From Monarcha castaneiventris obscurior (lineage: Eukaryota; Chordata; Aves; Passeriformes; Monarchidae), in the NCBI GenBank assembly GCA_026261815.1, contig JAMPIT010000258.1, positions 6,501,501 to 6,565,500 of the forward strand: a stretch of 64,000 nt of DNA, in the 5' to 3' direction. Positions 40,405-51,560 of this stretch are shown one piece after another (position 1 is the stretch's first letter; every line of letters begins with the position of its first letter). Position numbers and translations under genes: made by a program. The notes under the pieces were generated by a model. The model made no database searches, was not told the origin of the DNA, and worked only from the letters and a program-made list of their open reading frames with translations.

Positions 40405-40943
40405 AATAAAAGGGTAAATACTATTTTTTGTGTCCCCCTGAATGTAGCTGCTGCTGCAATTATAAAATCAAATAGTCTCCTTTTGGAGAACTATTAGAAT
40501 TGAAAATGACATCAAGAACCAATTCATCAGAAGCCACAGTGTCAACTTCAGTTTAGTAGTGCAAAACAAACAGAAAACTGAGATGCTGTTTTGGGGAGAG
40601 GAAAGAACTGCTGTGGGGAAGGCATTACATTGTGGGCACCTTTTTCTTTTAACAATAACATTTAATAGTCTTTAAAAGAGCATTTTCCCCATTCCCCCAA
40701 GTAATTTCTTGGCAGGGAGTTAAGTGAAAGGAAGAAGGTTTTTTTCTAAGGGCTTTTATATGATACTAAATAAATCTAGCAGCCTTCTGAACAACAAACC
40801 CCTCCCCTGTGCTGCCCAGACTGTCTCTTACCACCAGCCCTGGAGTGGCCTGATGGTGTCTGACTGGTAAGTGCTGAAAGCATTACCAAGCCACACTGAG
40901 GGCTAAGCTCTCCAGCAGATGCCAGATGGAACCAGCATCAAGT

Positions 40944-40959
40944 AATTATTATTATTATT
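40944..40959. repeat. (ATT)n microsatellite
   Basis: About five ATT units between AAGTA and TATTAATTACCC. Short. Confidence 0.8.
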
Positions 40960-42539
40960 TATTAATTACCCACCTCACTAATGTGCAGAGCAATTTAATG
41001 CTGTTAAAAGGCACATTACAAGTGGAAAACAGGAGGCCTTGTCTTGAAGACTGTGTCTATTCTCCAGGGACACACACCTCCTCCTAAAGAGAGAAGTTTT
41101 GCCTAAGACAAGGCAGAAAGCGATGGACTCCTGGTCACCTTAACAGTGTCTCTTGTGGTCCCCCTCTTTCTGCACTGACCTTACAAGCCCTGCTGTCACA
41201 CATCACATGGTGCAGAGGTGGAGTCTGCTGAGTTTGCCCTGTTCTTTTTTAAATCATGTCCCACATGTTCAAGGGTCCCTCACTTGCACTGCTCTCTGGA
41301 TTCCCTTGGTTCTCTCAGGGGAGCAGGCAGAATTTCTCCCTGAATATGGAATCTGGTTCTACAGATGAAAGGAGGTGATAAATGCTGGAGCTGCAGATCA
41401 ACGTTGTGCATATGAACCTGACTTTTAGGATCATGTCCAAGGAAAGAAGAAATATAAACAGCTGTTCACAGAGTGACTGAGAGGTGACATAAAGAGAAAA
41501 GCCCTTTTCTGGCAACCAAAGGTGGCATTATCTCACAGGGGTCAAGGGCTAAGATGTCGGTCCTTTTTCCTTCCTCTGTCATGTTTTGAATTGTGTAGCT
41601 GTATAATTTGGGATTTCTCATGGTGTGAAGCTTAATATTGTTTGCCCCTAATGTCAGTTTTCCCTGCAAGCTGGAAGTGCTCATGTGAGCATGGAATAAA
41701 TAATGGTTATAGGGAGAGCTGGGATGAGGAACAAGACATGCTGGGAATTGGAAGAAATCAGATCAGAGAAACAAGCAACAGTAAAAATGTGGAACCTCTC
41801 CTGACCCGTCTCACACATTTTTTTCCTGAAAATTTCCACTCTGATGTTTATTCCCCTGCCCCCAGTCAGGCCCTTATGTGGGCAGGAGTGCAGGTGCTGA
41901 GGGATTTGCAAGGATCTCTGAGTGTCTGGTTTGTAGCAGAAAAGCCAGTGCTGAGGTTTGTGGAGCTGTTAGCTGCAGCTTTGGGAAACAGGAAGGAGTC
42001 AGACAGAAAGAAGTAAATCTACTTGTCTGCTCACCATCACTCTTGGTGAGACAGAGGGCTTTATACCGGAGCCAGGATTCCTTGACCCAGCTGAGACTGA
42101 CCCTGGTTTGGCTCCTGAAGTTGTAGGCATTTCTCACTATTTTGGCCTAAACTGTTAGCTTGCCTGAGGGACATTTTTGATACTGAATTTAAAAAATAAA
42201 CAACAGCACCTAATACTATATTCAGCCTGTGAACTGGACTGAATATTGTGCTGACGATCCAGTTCTTGACATTTGCATGCCAAGGAGCTATGTAGTGCAA
42301 TGTGATATATATTATTCATGCTCTCATGTACCTCATTTTCACTCTGTGTGACAGCACTTCTAGGATCAAGGTTCAGCACACTTCAGTGGACCTGGAGGCT
42401 TTATGGTTCTGATGCCTGGAAGCAAAACAGAAAAGAAACATTTGGGATGTGAGGTTTCTTTTGCCCAATGGATTTTCTTTGGGTTGTGCCAGTTAACCAG
42501 GTCTTCGGTCAGCACGCAAATAGGCACAATCTTGGGCTC

Positions 42540-42680
42540 AAGTATGCACCTTAATTAAAAGGATTCAATTAATGCAGACTAATTTAGGATTCAATTTAAA
42601 AAGACCTTAGTTAAAGCAATGTGGATAGCTGTGTAGACACTTTGATCTTTCTAAACTAGAGTTTTTTAGCTGAGTTTAAG
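42540..42680. mobile_element. Possible ancient DNA-transposon remnant
   Basis: The stretch alternates TTAATTAAAAGGATTCAATT, CTAATTTAGGATTCAATT, CTTAGTTAAAGCAATGTGGA and the motif TGTGTAGACAC, with AGGATTCAATT repeated at 42560-42570 and 42588-42598. A texture of (T)TAATT-type words joined to GTGTAGACA is what I associate with old amniote hAT-like non-autonomous elements. I could not define terminal inverted repeats or a target-site duplication, so this is an impression rather than an identification. Confidence 0.3.
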
Positions 42681-45600
42681 ACATTTAGGCCAACGTGAAA
42701 CAAGATGCTCACCAATTAGTAACAGGGGCTTAGCTCATCCTGGATAAACTGCTTTAAGTAAATCAGAATAAGCTTGTGGGCAGATAAGGACTAAATAGGT
42801 CAGAGACAACTGGTGTTGACTTAATAGATTTGCATTTCCCTCTGAGTTAGTTTAGAGCTGATGCCCTCACACTGTAGGGTGTCTTTGCTGATGCCGCTCT
42901 TTTTCAGAGGAGCTATAAAGATGAGTTCCTGACCAACTATAAAACCCCACAAAATAATCTCTCCTCTTTATGTTGGCCTGCTTCTACTTGGAATATTATT
43001 TGTGTTTTGGATGCCTACATTTTAAACCAGCGAATCTGCCTTGTGCTTGTGGCCCTGATCCCGGGTGCGGATCAACAAGTGCACATCACAAATCAAGGGG
43101 ATGTTGAAAGATTGGCTTTAAGCTGCTTTTTTGGTGCTCTGCCCCATTCCAGGGGTACCAGCACAGTGTTGACTCCTGCATAACATCCGTCCAGGCAGCT
43201 CTAAACTATGCAGGCTGCCCTCTGCCCTTTGCAGCTACAGAACATGAACCTCCTCATCCTCCTTAGGAGGAGAAATCTGCTTTAAGGGAGGGGCTGTGCT
43301 AATTCCATTCTCCATGACAGTCTTCCCATAGCAAAGGATGCCTCTTTATCCTGGCTGAGGGGCTGGCCCACACACTGTAATTGCAGAATATATCCAGGAA
43401 AGGCCTGGACTGACAGTCACTGGGAGCATTGCATGGTGTTGTTACCCATGAGCTGGAGACATTTTTGTGGGGTAAGATGACAGTGGGTAACAGAGATTCA
43501 AATTACATGTTTTTCTTTATCTTTTTATATCAAGTAAGCATTTTGCTGTTCTGTTAAGCAGACTCTGGGATGGCTGTTTCAGTGGTGAGATGGGCCACGT
43601 AGCAGTCACATTGCTGCCCAAATATCAGCTAATCTGATAAGACTTCTCCAAAGCAATGGTATATCCTTACCCTTATTATGTACATGAGAAAATGGTGGCA
43701 GAGAGATGCTGTATCGTTTGTCTGTATCTGTACATTAAGTATTTGTCAGCCAGGGGTGTAAACTTGGATCTGCCAGAGCAGGAGCCCATGACCTACGTCA
43801 GACCATTTTATTTCAGTTGAAAAGGTTATTTGACATTTGCATTCAGCTTGCAAAATACTTTGGTTCCTGGCAGATATTAAGCAATATGTAAAACATTGGG
43901 CTGAGATGTAAAGAAGAGAAATTAAAACCATACACCCAGGGCCAAAATGGGATGTGTGGGCAAAATAAGATGCTGCAAGCAATCAAAAAAACCCTACTTG
44001 GTTTTTGGAGACACTGACTTTTTATGTAAGAGAAGAGCATCTAGGTCTGTCGAGTTTAGACAGATTTGGGCTTAGTCCTCTCTGTCATTGTGATCCCTGT
44101 TCTGTGATTCCTTGTAGACGGCCATGAAGATGGAAAGCTACACCCAGTGATCATTTTTAATTAAGAATAGTTGCTATTATTTAGCATAGTGACACGGACA
44201 GAGTATCAAGGGAATTTCAAACTTTGTAAGATGGACAGAATTGATGACAAAAGCCTTTCCTGAAAGCTAATTTTTTTGAGTATATCCAAAGTTGTGCTTG
44301 CTTTGCCTGTGTTATTAATCAGAGGGTGGAAGCCACTGAAGCAGGAAGCACTGTGTGCAGCACACAGAGTTCCAGGGGCACACTGATCTGCCCACACTGG
44401 ATTTGCTGGGGGTTTGGGCAGGGACAAGATTTGGCAAGGACAAGCACACAAGATTTCACTCTGCTCAGAAGCAGCTGCCATCAGTATCACAGGGACAAGG
44501 GACCAGTCCCGAGACATGGGCTCTCCCAGATCCCTTCCCTGTTTGTGCCAGGGTTGCTCCCTGACGGTCCCTGACATCCCTCATGGGGTACCTGAATAGG
44601 GGCACCCTGCCTGGCACTTGGTTAATGGGGTGCCTTTGTGCAGAAGGCAGCATTTCTGTAAGACACTTTGTATCGATGATTTACAGAGGAAACACTGGTG
44701 GATATTTGTCCTTGCTATGAATTTTCAGTCCTACCAAGACCTGAGGTGGGGCTATGGAGTGTTTGTGTCTGATCCTGCTGAACCACTGGTCTTTCACATT
44801 GAGATATTGAGATGTAACTCTTCATTTTCTCTTGTTTATGTTTACTACAGTCTTTTTTTTTGTATGTAAGTTTTCAGTTCTCTGTAATAGTCCTTTGTTT
44901 TTATCATGCTTAGGAAGAAAGGATCCATATTTATGAATAAAGATTATAGGATGTAAAATAATAATAATAAAAAACACAACAGTAAAAATCTTGTAAGGAT
45001 CTGGGCCATGATGATAGTCCTGTCATAGGATGCAATTGAAATTAAGTTTTTCTTTTTTTGCTTTTTTTGAGGAACACTGGAGCATTTCTAGGGATAAAGA
45101 AAAAAAGCATGTCAATGAGGGGTTAAAAATATTGACTTTTGGTTCTTATAATAGGAAGACTTTCCTTAGTTCTGCAGGCAGGCTCGTATCAACTTTGAAT
45201 TCAATTTAGGGATTGAATTTAACATGCGTAACCCACTGGGTTTGAAACTATAAAGGGACTTAAAAATGTACAACAGATAGGACCTTAGAAGTCTAAAGGA
45301 TCCTTCTCAAGATGAAAAGTATTTTATGTTGTTTGAGATACAGTAGTCTCTGAATTACACTTCAAAAAGCTTAACACATCCTTAAAATACATTCACAAGG
45401 GAAGATAATAATGTACAGTTTTAAATTTAGGCAGTGCATGTTCACCAATAAAGTTTCATCATCTTGAATAATTTAAGCTAGTGTGGATATTATCATTGAA
45501 CTTACAGGGAAAACTGAAAAATGTGGAGACCCCTGCTTAGTGCTGATGACTGTGTAATGCTGTGAATGGTTGTAAATTCTTTGGGGAATCCACTGATGCA

Positions 45601-45921
45601 TTCTTCTTGTATATTTATAACAAAACTCTGGTATTAAAGTTTCATTTTCTTCTGTTTTAAACCTAAGCTGAAACAGGAGTATAAAAGACATCGAGGAACG
45701 CAGGAGTATTACTAATGTTTCAGAAAATGGAATTATTAACCATAACACAATAATGCTCAAGGCCTGCTAGATGTTGCCTACTGATCAGCCCGCCTTGAAA
45801 TTATGTTTATTTGCTTAAGTGAGTTTTTGGTTTATATTCTGTGAAAACATTTTTTTTTCCTCCCTGTGCACGAACCCAAAATTGCTTAGTCTGTGTCCTT
45901 TTCCCTTGGATGTGATATCAT

Positions 45922-45940
45922 AGCAGCAGCAGCAGCAGCA
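45922..45940. repeat. (AGC)6 trinucleotide repeat
   Basis: Six uninterrupted AGC units (CAG/CTG class) followed by CACACGCAG. It lies in non-coding DNA at the left edge of the conserved-looking block. Confidence 0.9.
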
Positions 45941-45959
45941 CACGCAGTTGCTAGCTAGG

Positions 45960-46320
45960 TAGCTTATTATTATGGTCACACTCCAGCACACAGCATACTT
46001 GTTGGAAGTTTCCAGAAATATTGCACTGCAGTCATTTTCCTTGCCGTTATGCTAATGGAATCAGGAAAATCAATTGTCCTTAAGGAACAGGGGAATGAGA
46101 TGTGCTGTAAATGCCACAGGATGAGTGATTGGTTGATTGCAGGGATGGTGATTCAAACACGCCTCATCTCTACATTATCCTGATGAATTTTTATGGCCCT
46201 GCCTTTTTTTCTTCTATAGCTGTGGAGGAAGGTTTATGGCTTGCAGCTTTTTAGTTGATTGAATGCAGCTGGCATTGTTGCAGTGCAGAACAAATAGGTA
46301 CTTTTTCTTTACAGCCTTAA
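45960..46320. promoter_or_regulatory. Putative conserved enhancer-like element
   Basis: About 350 bp of complex, TE-free sequence with closely spaced candidate binding words: TTATGCTAATGG, TCAATTGTCC, GATTGGTTGATTG (CCAAT/PBX-like), CATTATCCTGATG and GCTTTTTAGTTGATTG. The texture matches vertebrate developmental CNEs. No coding frame spans it. Only a cross-species alignment could confirm it. Confidence 0.45.
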
Positions 46321-46789
46321 AAGTAGATTGAAGAAATTGCACACCAACATTTTTGCAACAAAAGCATTCTTAAAAATGCAGATATTTTATGAAATTACTT
46401 TGCTCTCCTTCTCTACTGTCAGTAATCTTTCTATCAGAATAAAGGACAAAAATTGCTTGAGATTCTAGAGGAACATAGCTCCAATTTTTTATTCTTATCA
46501 CAAAGAAAGCTAACTAAGGAGTTTCATTAGTATTCATTTTAGCCCAATGTAATTTTCTCCTTCCTAGTAACAAAAAAAGAAAAAAATGTATGCGTGTAAC
46601 ACCACCGAACCAAAGAAGGTCATCCTAAGTATATCAGCATTTTCTGTAACTCTTTCAGATTGTATTCACAAGGTAGTAAAGATAACTGCTTCAGCTCAAA
46701 TTATAATAGTTCTAGTTACAGAATATAGAACACTATAATATAAAGGGTCTTATTTGATTGAATAAAACAACACCCATGATCAGCTCTGA

Positions 46790-47130
46790 GCACGGAGCTG
46801 CTGACAGCTAAAGCCAAACACATAAGAGCATTCTATTTATATCCAACTAATTTGCTGATAATTTATTCTCCCACTATACAATTTCCACATTACAGACAAT
46901 GTTGATGTGACGTAGGGAACCTTTTTTTGGAGGGTATTTTTTAAAGATGGCAGCTCAGCTTGTTTTTCCCCTTTGAATTAGCAATCCTTAAAAGGCAGTA
47001 AAATCTGGGTTACAGTATTTCCTTATGGAGTAATGTCGTTACACTATCATGACATTTCAACCATTTTGCCATTACATTTTGCATGTATTTAATATTTTCT
47101 GACCCAAGAGGTCTGTAACAGCTCTGCACT
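46790..47130. promoter_or_regulatory. Putative conserved non-coding elements
   Basis: Two adjacent complex stretches. The first has CTAATTTGCTGATAATTTATT and GATGTGACGTAGGG (CRE-like half site). The second has TAATGTCGTTACACTATCAT and CATTTTGCATGTATTTAAT. Both lack repeats and coding frames. The call is texture-based. Confidence 0.4.
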
Positions 47131-47359
47131 GTGACACCTTTCTAACACAGCCATGCCTGTGCATTTTGAACCTGATTTATAACAACTTTGTCCTTCTTGG
47201 GCTACTCCTGAGCGGTGTCTTTCAGCTACTACTTGGTGATAGTTACATGAGAATTTAAGATGGACTCAAAACATTATTTCCCCCGTGCCTAGATCTGGTG
47301 ATGGTATCTATAGGTGAAAATGTCTGCTGTTGTTTTAAATACAGAAGGCCTCATTCACC

Positions 47360-47570
47360 ACTGTGTTTAATCTCATATAATATATTGCATCTGTGCCAAG
47401 CGGGTGCGAAATACCACTGCTGATGTGATTGGGGAATTGTGATTTGATGGCGTTTTACACTCAGTTTGCACAGGTGTTGGTATCAGCGCGAGTGTAAGGA
47501 AATGAGGAACACTAAAATTAAAAAAAATCCTGTATGGAAAATTAAATCCAATCTCGTGGTGTTGTAAGGT
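47360..47570. promoter_or_regulatory. Putative conserved non-coding element with CpGs
   Basis: The sequence has GCCAAGCGGGTGCGAAATAC, GCTGATGTGATTGGGGAATT and TATCAGCGCGAGTGTAAGG words, with about six CpGs retained in an otherwise CpG-poor setting. TGATGTGATTGG resembles a CCAAT/PBX-type composite. No open frame is convincing. Confidence 0.4.
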
Positions 47571-48149
47571 TTTACTTTTACACATGCATCACTGAAAAGA
47601 TAAAATGCCTCTAATATTTGGATCAAAATAATTTTTAACAAAGTACCAATGAGCAAAAGAAGAATTTAGGTGTAACAGATTATAGTACACACCCTGAGTA
47701 AATGTAGGCTTAAGTAGGACATAAGTAACACATAGCTCTTGTCCTGTGAATTTCACCTACTGACAGCATTATAACGAGAAGCAGAGGTGCCAGATCGTAG
47801 GGCTAACCTTAACAGAGGAAATGAAATATGATTTTTTTAGCATTGTGATGGCTCTGTTCACAGATGTCATGGATATTGATGACACTGTGCTTTAGTTTTT
47901 GCCGCCAGGTTACTGGAAGCAATTTTATTTTTTATTCTTTTCATCCTGTTACCTCTGTTAGCAACACTTCCCTACAAAATTATCACTTGTGTTTTCTTCC
48001 TGTTTCAATTACATATACAGATAAAATTATTGTGACTTGCAAATGCCCATTATTGGAAATATATACTTTCCGTGTCTATTGTCTGTCAGATAGATTTGCT
48101 AGAATTTAATTTTATACACATAATATTGTTCTTTCTAGTGTCCTGGTTT

Positions 48150-48520
48150 CACAATGAAGCAATTTCCTCAAAATAATTTATTGGTAATTCACTAATGTGA
48201 AATGGTAATGACCTACCCAGGTTATTTGTTAGCGTTGATTCTTTTTTAATCGGAAATATGTAAACGTAGTTCTGTTAACATGTTTATAGTAAATATTGCA
48301 GAAGTTATTCATCTTCCCTTTGGTCCTAATGGCTTTGATGTGATCTGTGGCAGCCATGGTGAAGCAGAAGAGCAGTAGCTGCGTCACGAGGGTTCACCAG
48401 GACAGATTCATGTTTTCCGAAGCGCGCACGGATTTCAAGGCGGTTTACATTGATAACGCTTTAAGAATGGCTTATTATCATAGTTACACAGGCAGCAAGC
48501 CAGAGTCAGCCTTCCCTGGC
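48150..48520. promoter_or_regulatory. Putative enhancer with CpG-bearing core
   Basis: The left part is AT-rich with homeodomain words (AATAATTTATTGGTAATTCA, TTTTTTAATCGG). The centre at 48382-48457 keeps eight CpGs (GCGTCACGAG, TCCGAAGCGCGCACGG, AACGCTTTAAG). The right part again carries TTATTATCATAG. GCGTCAC resembles a CRE half site. Retained CpGs inside a TE-free complex stretch suggest selection or an unmethylated regulatory element. No start codon or frame suggests coding. Confidence 0.5.
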
Positions 48521-50149
48521 TAATATGAATGGTCTTTCTTGTTTATGTTCTGGTCAACCATCTGAGGGGCCGCAAGGAAGTAGAAAGAAACCATTTTGAG
48601 TGTTAATGAAGGAGAGAAAATCACGGCTCATCAGATTACAAAGCCTGCACTCATTCTGGGGGGCAGCAACCAGGAGATGCTCCCATGTCTGCCTAGGAAG
48701 TGGATAGATATCCCTGGTGGAAGTAAGAGGGCTCTGACAGTCCTGTCTCCTGTGTACGTTTGCATTCTCAGTGCATTTATTTACATTAGGGTTGTTTGTG
48801 CTGTATTAGGCCTGATTGAACCAAAGTCTCTTGGAGAGCAAAGTGCTTTTATTTTGACATTTTCACATGGAAGTCAGCCATCACCCCTATAAGGAGAGTA
48901 AGCAAGATTTATGATGGGAATATTGATTTCCTTTATACCCTAGTATAAAATACATCTAAGCACAAAAGATAAGCTAGACCTCTCTGTTTGCTCCTTCCTT
49001 CCATCTGATGTCAGGATTTGCTGGAAGTGCCTTGATATTTTAAATCACAATGCAGTGAGGAAGGCAATTTGGGATCGTCTGTACATCTTTATATGTGTAG
49101 TTAAAAACCTTAGAGGGTGAGATCTTCAGCAGGACTGGACAGAATTGCCAGCCTGGGGGAAGGGGGAAATGCCTTTCAGAGCCCTGTGGTACTGTCCATA
49201 GTCACTCCCTACATCGGTTCTTAATCTGCCCTTGATGTGTTGTGCAGGCCAGGGCAGGCACCTCCAGTGAAGGGAAAATTGTCTGTGCTCCTCTGCTGCA
49301 GTTCTGGAACAATGGCCAGATCTGGGGTTTGAGGACATGTTTATGCCTCTCTGCTTCTGTGTCTGCCGTGAGGAAGCTGGAGCAAGGATGGAGCTCCCAA
49401 TGTTATTACCAGTCCCATGTCCTATCCAGGTGTTGCTGGTCTGAACACAACATTTGGGCCCAATTTCCCAAAAGCTTCCTGTACATGGTTTGTGTGCAGT
49501 GTTTTAGCCCTGGCCATGCTGAATCTGTGAGCTGTGGCAGGCTCCTGCTAATGCAGCTGACAAACATCTCTTTGCAATGAGAGCATGGTCAGCCCAACAA
49601 CAAAAATAAGTAAATTAAATCTTTCCAGGATTTGAGTCCTACTAATTTTGTACCTTCACCCTTTGCTTCATTTATTATGGGTCTGATTTTTTTCCAGGTA
49701 AGTTCACCAAGGTAGGAACAACATGGACACAAAGTCAAATAACGATGTTAACAGTACTGTGACTTTTTGCCATTTGCCAATTTGCAAAAACTTATTGAAC
49801 ACATTGAAGATAGCTGGCATTAATAATGCACCAACCCCACATTTTCTCCTGCTCTCTTTGGATCTTTCCTTATTACACGTATTGCTTGACCTTAAAAAGA
49901 GAATGAGTAATTTTTCCCTGGAATAGAAAGTCTTTCTACTCTGGTTTTAAACTGAAAATAGAACCCAGCTCACAAATCAGAAATTCATGATTATATCAAA
50001 CGTTTATGTATCACAGGATGCTACGTGTCTTACTATTCCTTGTTGGAAACCACCAACAAAAGACAGAAATGTCAGTTAACCTTGAAGTAAATTAATTTGG
50101 GAACCTAAGTACATGCTTTTGTGACTCTCCTTAGTTAACGTGTACTATG

Positions 50150-50250
50150 AATAGAAATATAACAAAACCGCGAGGATCTGATTACTCTAAATAATCCCAC
50201 TAGGGGGTGCAACAGAGTAAATTATTTCTTTCATGCAAATGTGTTAAACT
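50150..50250 (+). promoter_or_regulatory. Regulatory-looking stretch with CTCF-like site and octamer
   Basis: CCACTAGGGGGTGC at 50197-50210 matches the core CTCF consensus (CCACNAGGGGGCGC class) at all but one position. An octamer ATGCAAAT lies at 50233-50240, and GATTACTCTAAATAATCCC just upstream holds OTX/PITX-like TAATCC in TE-free sequence. If bound, the CTCF core is oriented on the plus strand. The motif match is directly visible; occupancy is inference. Confidence 0.5.
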
Positions 50251-50562
50251 TGCTGAGAATCAGAATTATTCCTTGTAACTGAGCCAGCTCCAAGAGTGAC
50301 TGAAGCTCGGAATGTGAAGTATTGTCTGCCTGCTGCTCCTCGGTCATCAAGGCTAAGGCATCAAGGCAATTCTGTTGGTAACCAGGCACCACCTGAAGTA
50401 GGGAGCTTTAAGCTGAATTGTTCACTTGAGAAGTCTGTGCTCTGTGCGACAAGGGGAAGGCAGAATTATCCCTGTTTGCTCTGGAATTAGATATGTATAT
50501 TGTATTCATATGGAAATATCTGATATGTCTATTTTCCTGAAAGAGACATGGCTCTTCTAGTA

Positions 50563-50577
50563 TTTTTTTTTTTTTTT
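50563..50577 (+). repeat. T15 homopolymer
   Basis: Uninterrupted T run of about 15 inside low-complexity AT-rich sequence. Confidence 0.8.
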
Positions 50578-50774
50578 AAATTCGGAGATGCCATGAGTGG
50601 CAGAAGTCTCAAGTAAGAGCCATTTGATGTTTCAGTTTCTTGCTGCTTTGTTTTTATCATGCTTAATTTCCATGCTTTGCTTTGATGCTGTGCACCCATT
50701 TTTAGCTGTAAACGCAGATTTCACATATTGTGTGTGTTCCAACAGAGAAAGAAAGATTTACTGGTATCCCGTGG

Positions 50775-50789
50775 AAAAAAAAAAAAAAA
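50775..50789 (+). repeat. A15 homopolymer
   Basis: A run of about 15 A with no poly(A)-signal-bearing retrocopy recognised upstream. Confidence 0.8.
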
Positions 50790-51018
50790 GAATTAAAAAA
50801 TCCAGGTATAATTATGCAGTGGCATTCTATTTTAATGAAAGTTACAGATGGATACAGCTTCTGCTATCCAATAACAGCTGATGTGCAGCCAAGGTGTACA
50901 CTGTACCAACAGGCTAACAGTGCTGAACTGTTTCAGTAAAAATTGTCTTTTTTTTCTTTTTTTTTTTCCTGCAGCATTTATCTGTAAAGAAAGTCTTTCT
51001 GTTTTTCGTTTTGCTATT

Positions 51019-51032
51019 AAAAAAAAAAAAAA
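51019..51032 (+). repeat. A14 homopolymer
   Basis: A run of about 14 A, some 50 bp after a strong pyrimidine tract at 50945-50970 that ends in CCTGCAG. Confidence 0.8.
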
Positions 51033-51054
51033 TCCCTCAAAGGCCTATTTATAA

Positions 51055-51560
51055 ATGAAGTGACTTGCAATTTCTTGCTGGATTGACGAAATTATTGACT
51101 CATTTTAATGGTGCAGCATGAGTCAAATTCAGGTGCTTTGGCTGGATGTTTGCTTCCAGGATTCCGTGGTCAAGGGCTGCGGAGGGGTTGTGTGTGGAAA
51201 AGAGCAGTTCTTGCAGGTCTTTCTGAAGACAAATATTTAATGAGAGATTGTGCAGATGATTTTGCAATGCGGTAATTGCTTGGTGTGTGTATGTGCCTGT
51301 TTGTGTGTGTGTGAGTGCCACTCTCCAACCCCTGCCTTTGTATGCTATCAGAGAAAAGATAAGTTGAAATAATGTAAGGGTCTGGCGTAAATTGAAGAAA
51401 TGTGGGAAATTCAGTTAAAGGCTGAAATGTCATCCTCAATTCACCCCTGCTGTACTTAGTTATTGCAGCACACTTGGTGCATAAGGTCACCCACGGCTCA
51501 GGGAAGGCACTATTATCTCTGATGTGCAGGTACAAGAGGATAAGTGAAGGATGATGTTTT
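51055..51560. promoter_or_regulatory. Putative conserved enhancer-like element
   Basis: About 500 bp of complex sequence with TTGACGAAATTATTGACTCA, CAGCATGAGTCAAATTCAGG (AP-1/MAF-like TGAGTCA), GCAATGCGGTAATTGC, CTTAGTTATTGCAGCACAC and a short (TG)n at 51301-51313. There is no transposon signature. Minus-strand open frames here (up to about 120 codons) are rich in His/Thr from the TG repeat and match nothing known. Confidence 0.4.

Larger units (their letters stand above)
40405..45900. other. Non-coding DNA, one possible old transposon
   Basis: No gene is recognised. A TTAATTA-rich stretch with (ATT)n at 40944-40959 has conserved-element texture (about 40930-41020). A possible ancient DNA-transposon remnant is listed at 42540-42680. 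The rest has no recognisable content. Confidence 0.55.

Noticed and set aside
50945..50974. Very strong pyrimidine tract ending in CCTGCAG, like a 3' splice site
   Set aside because: The sequence that follows has an early stop in the frames examined and no exon-like frame; likely a low-complexity T tract.
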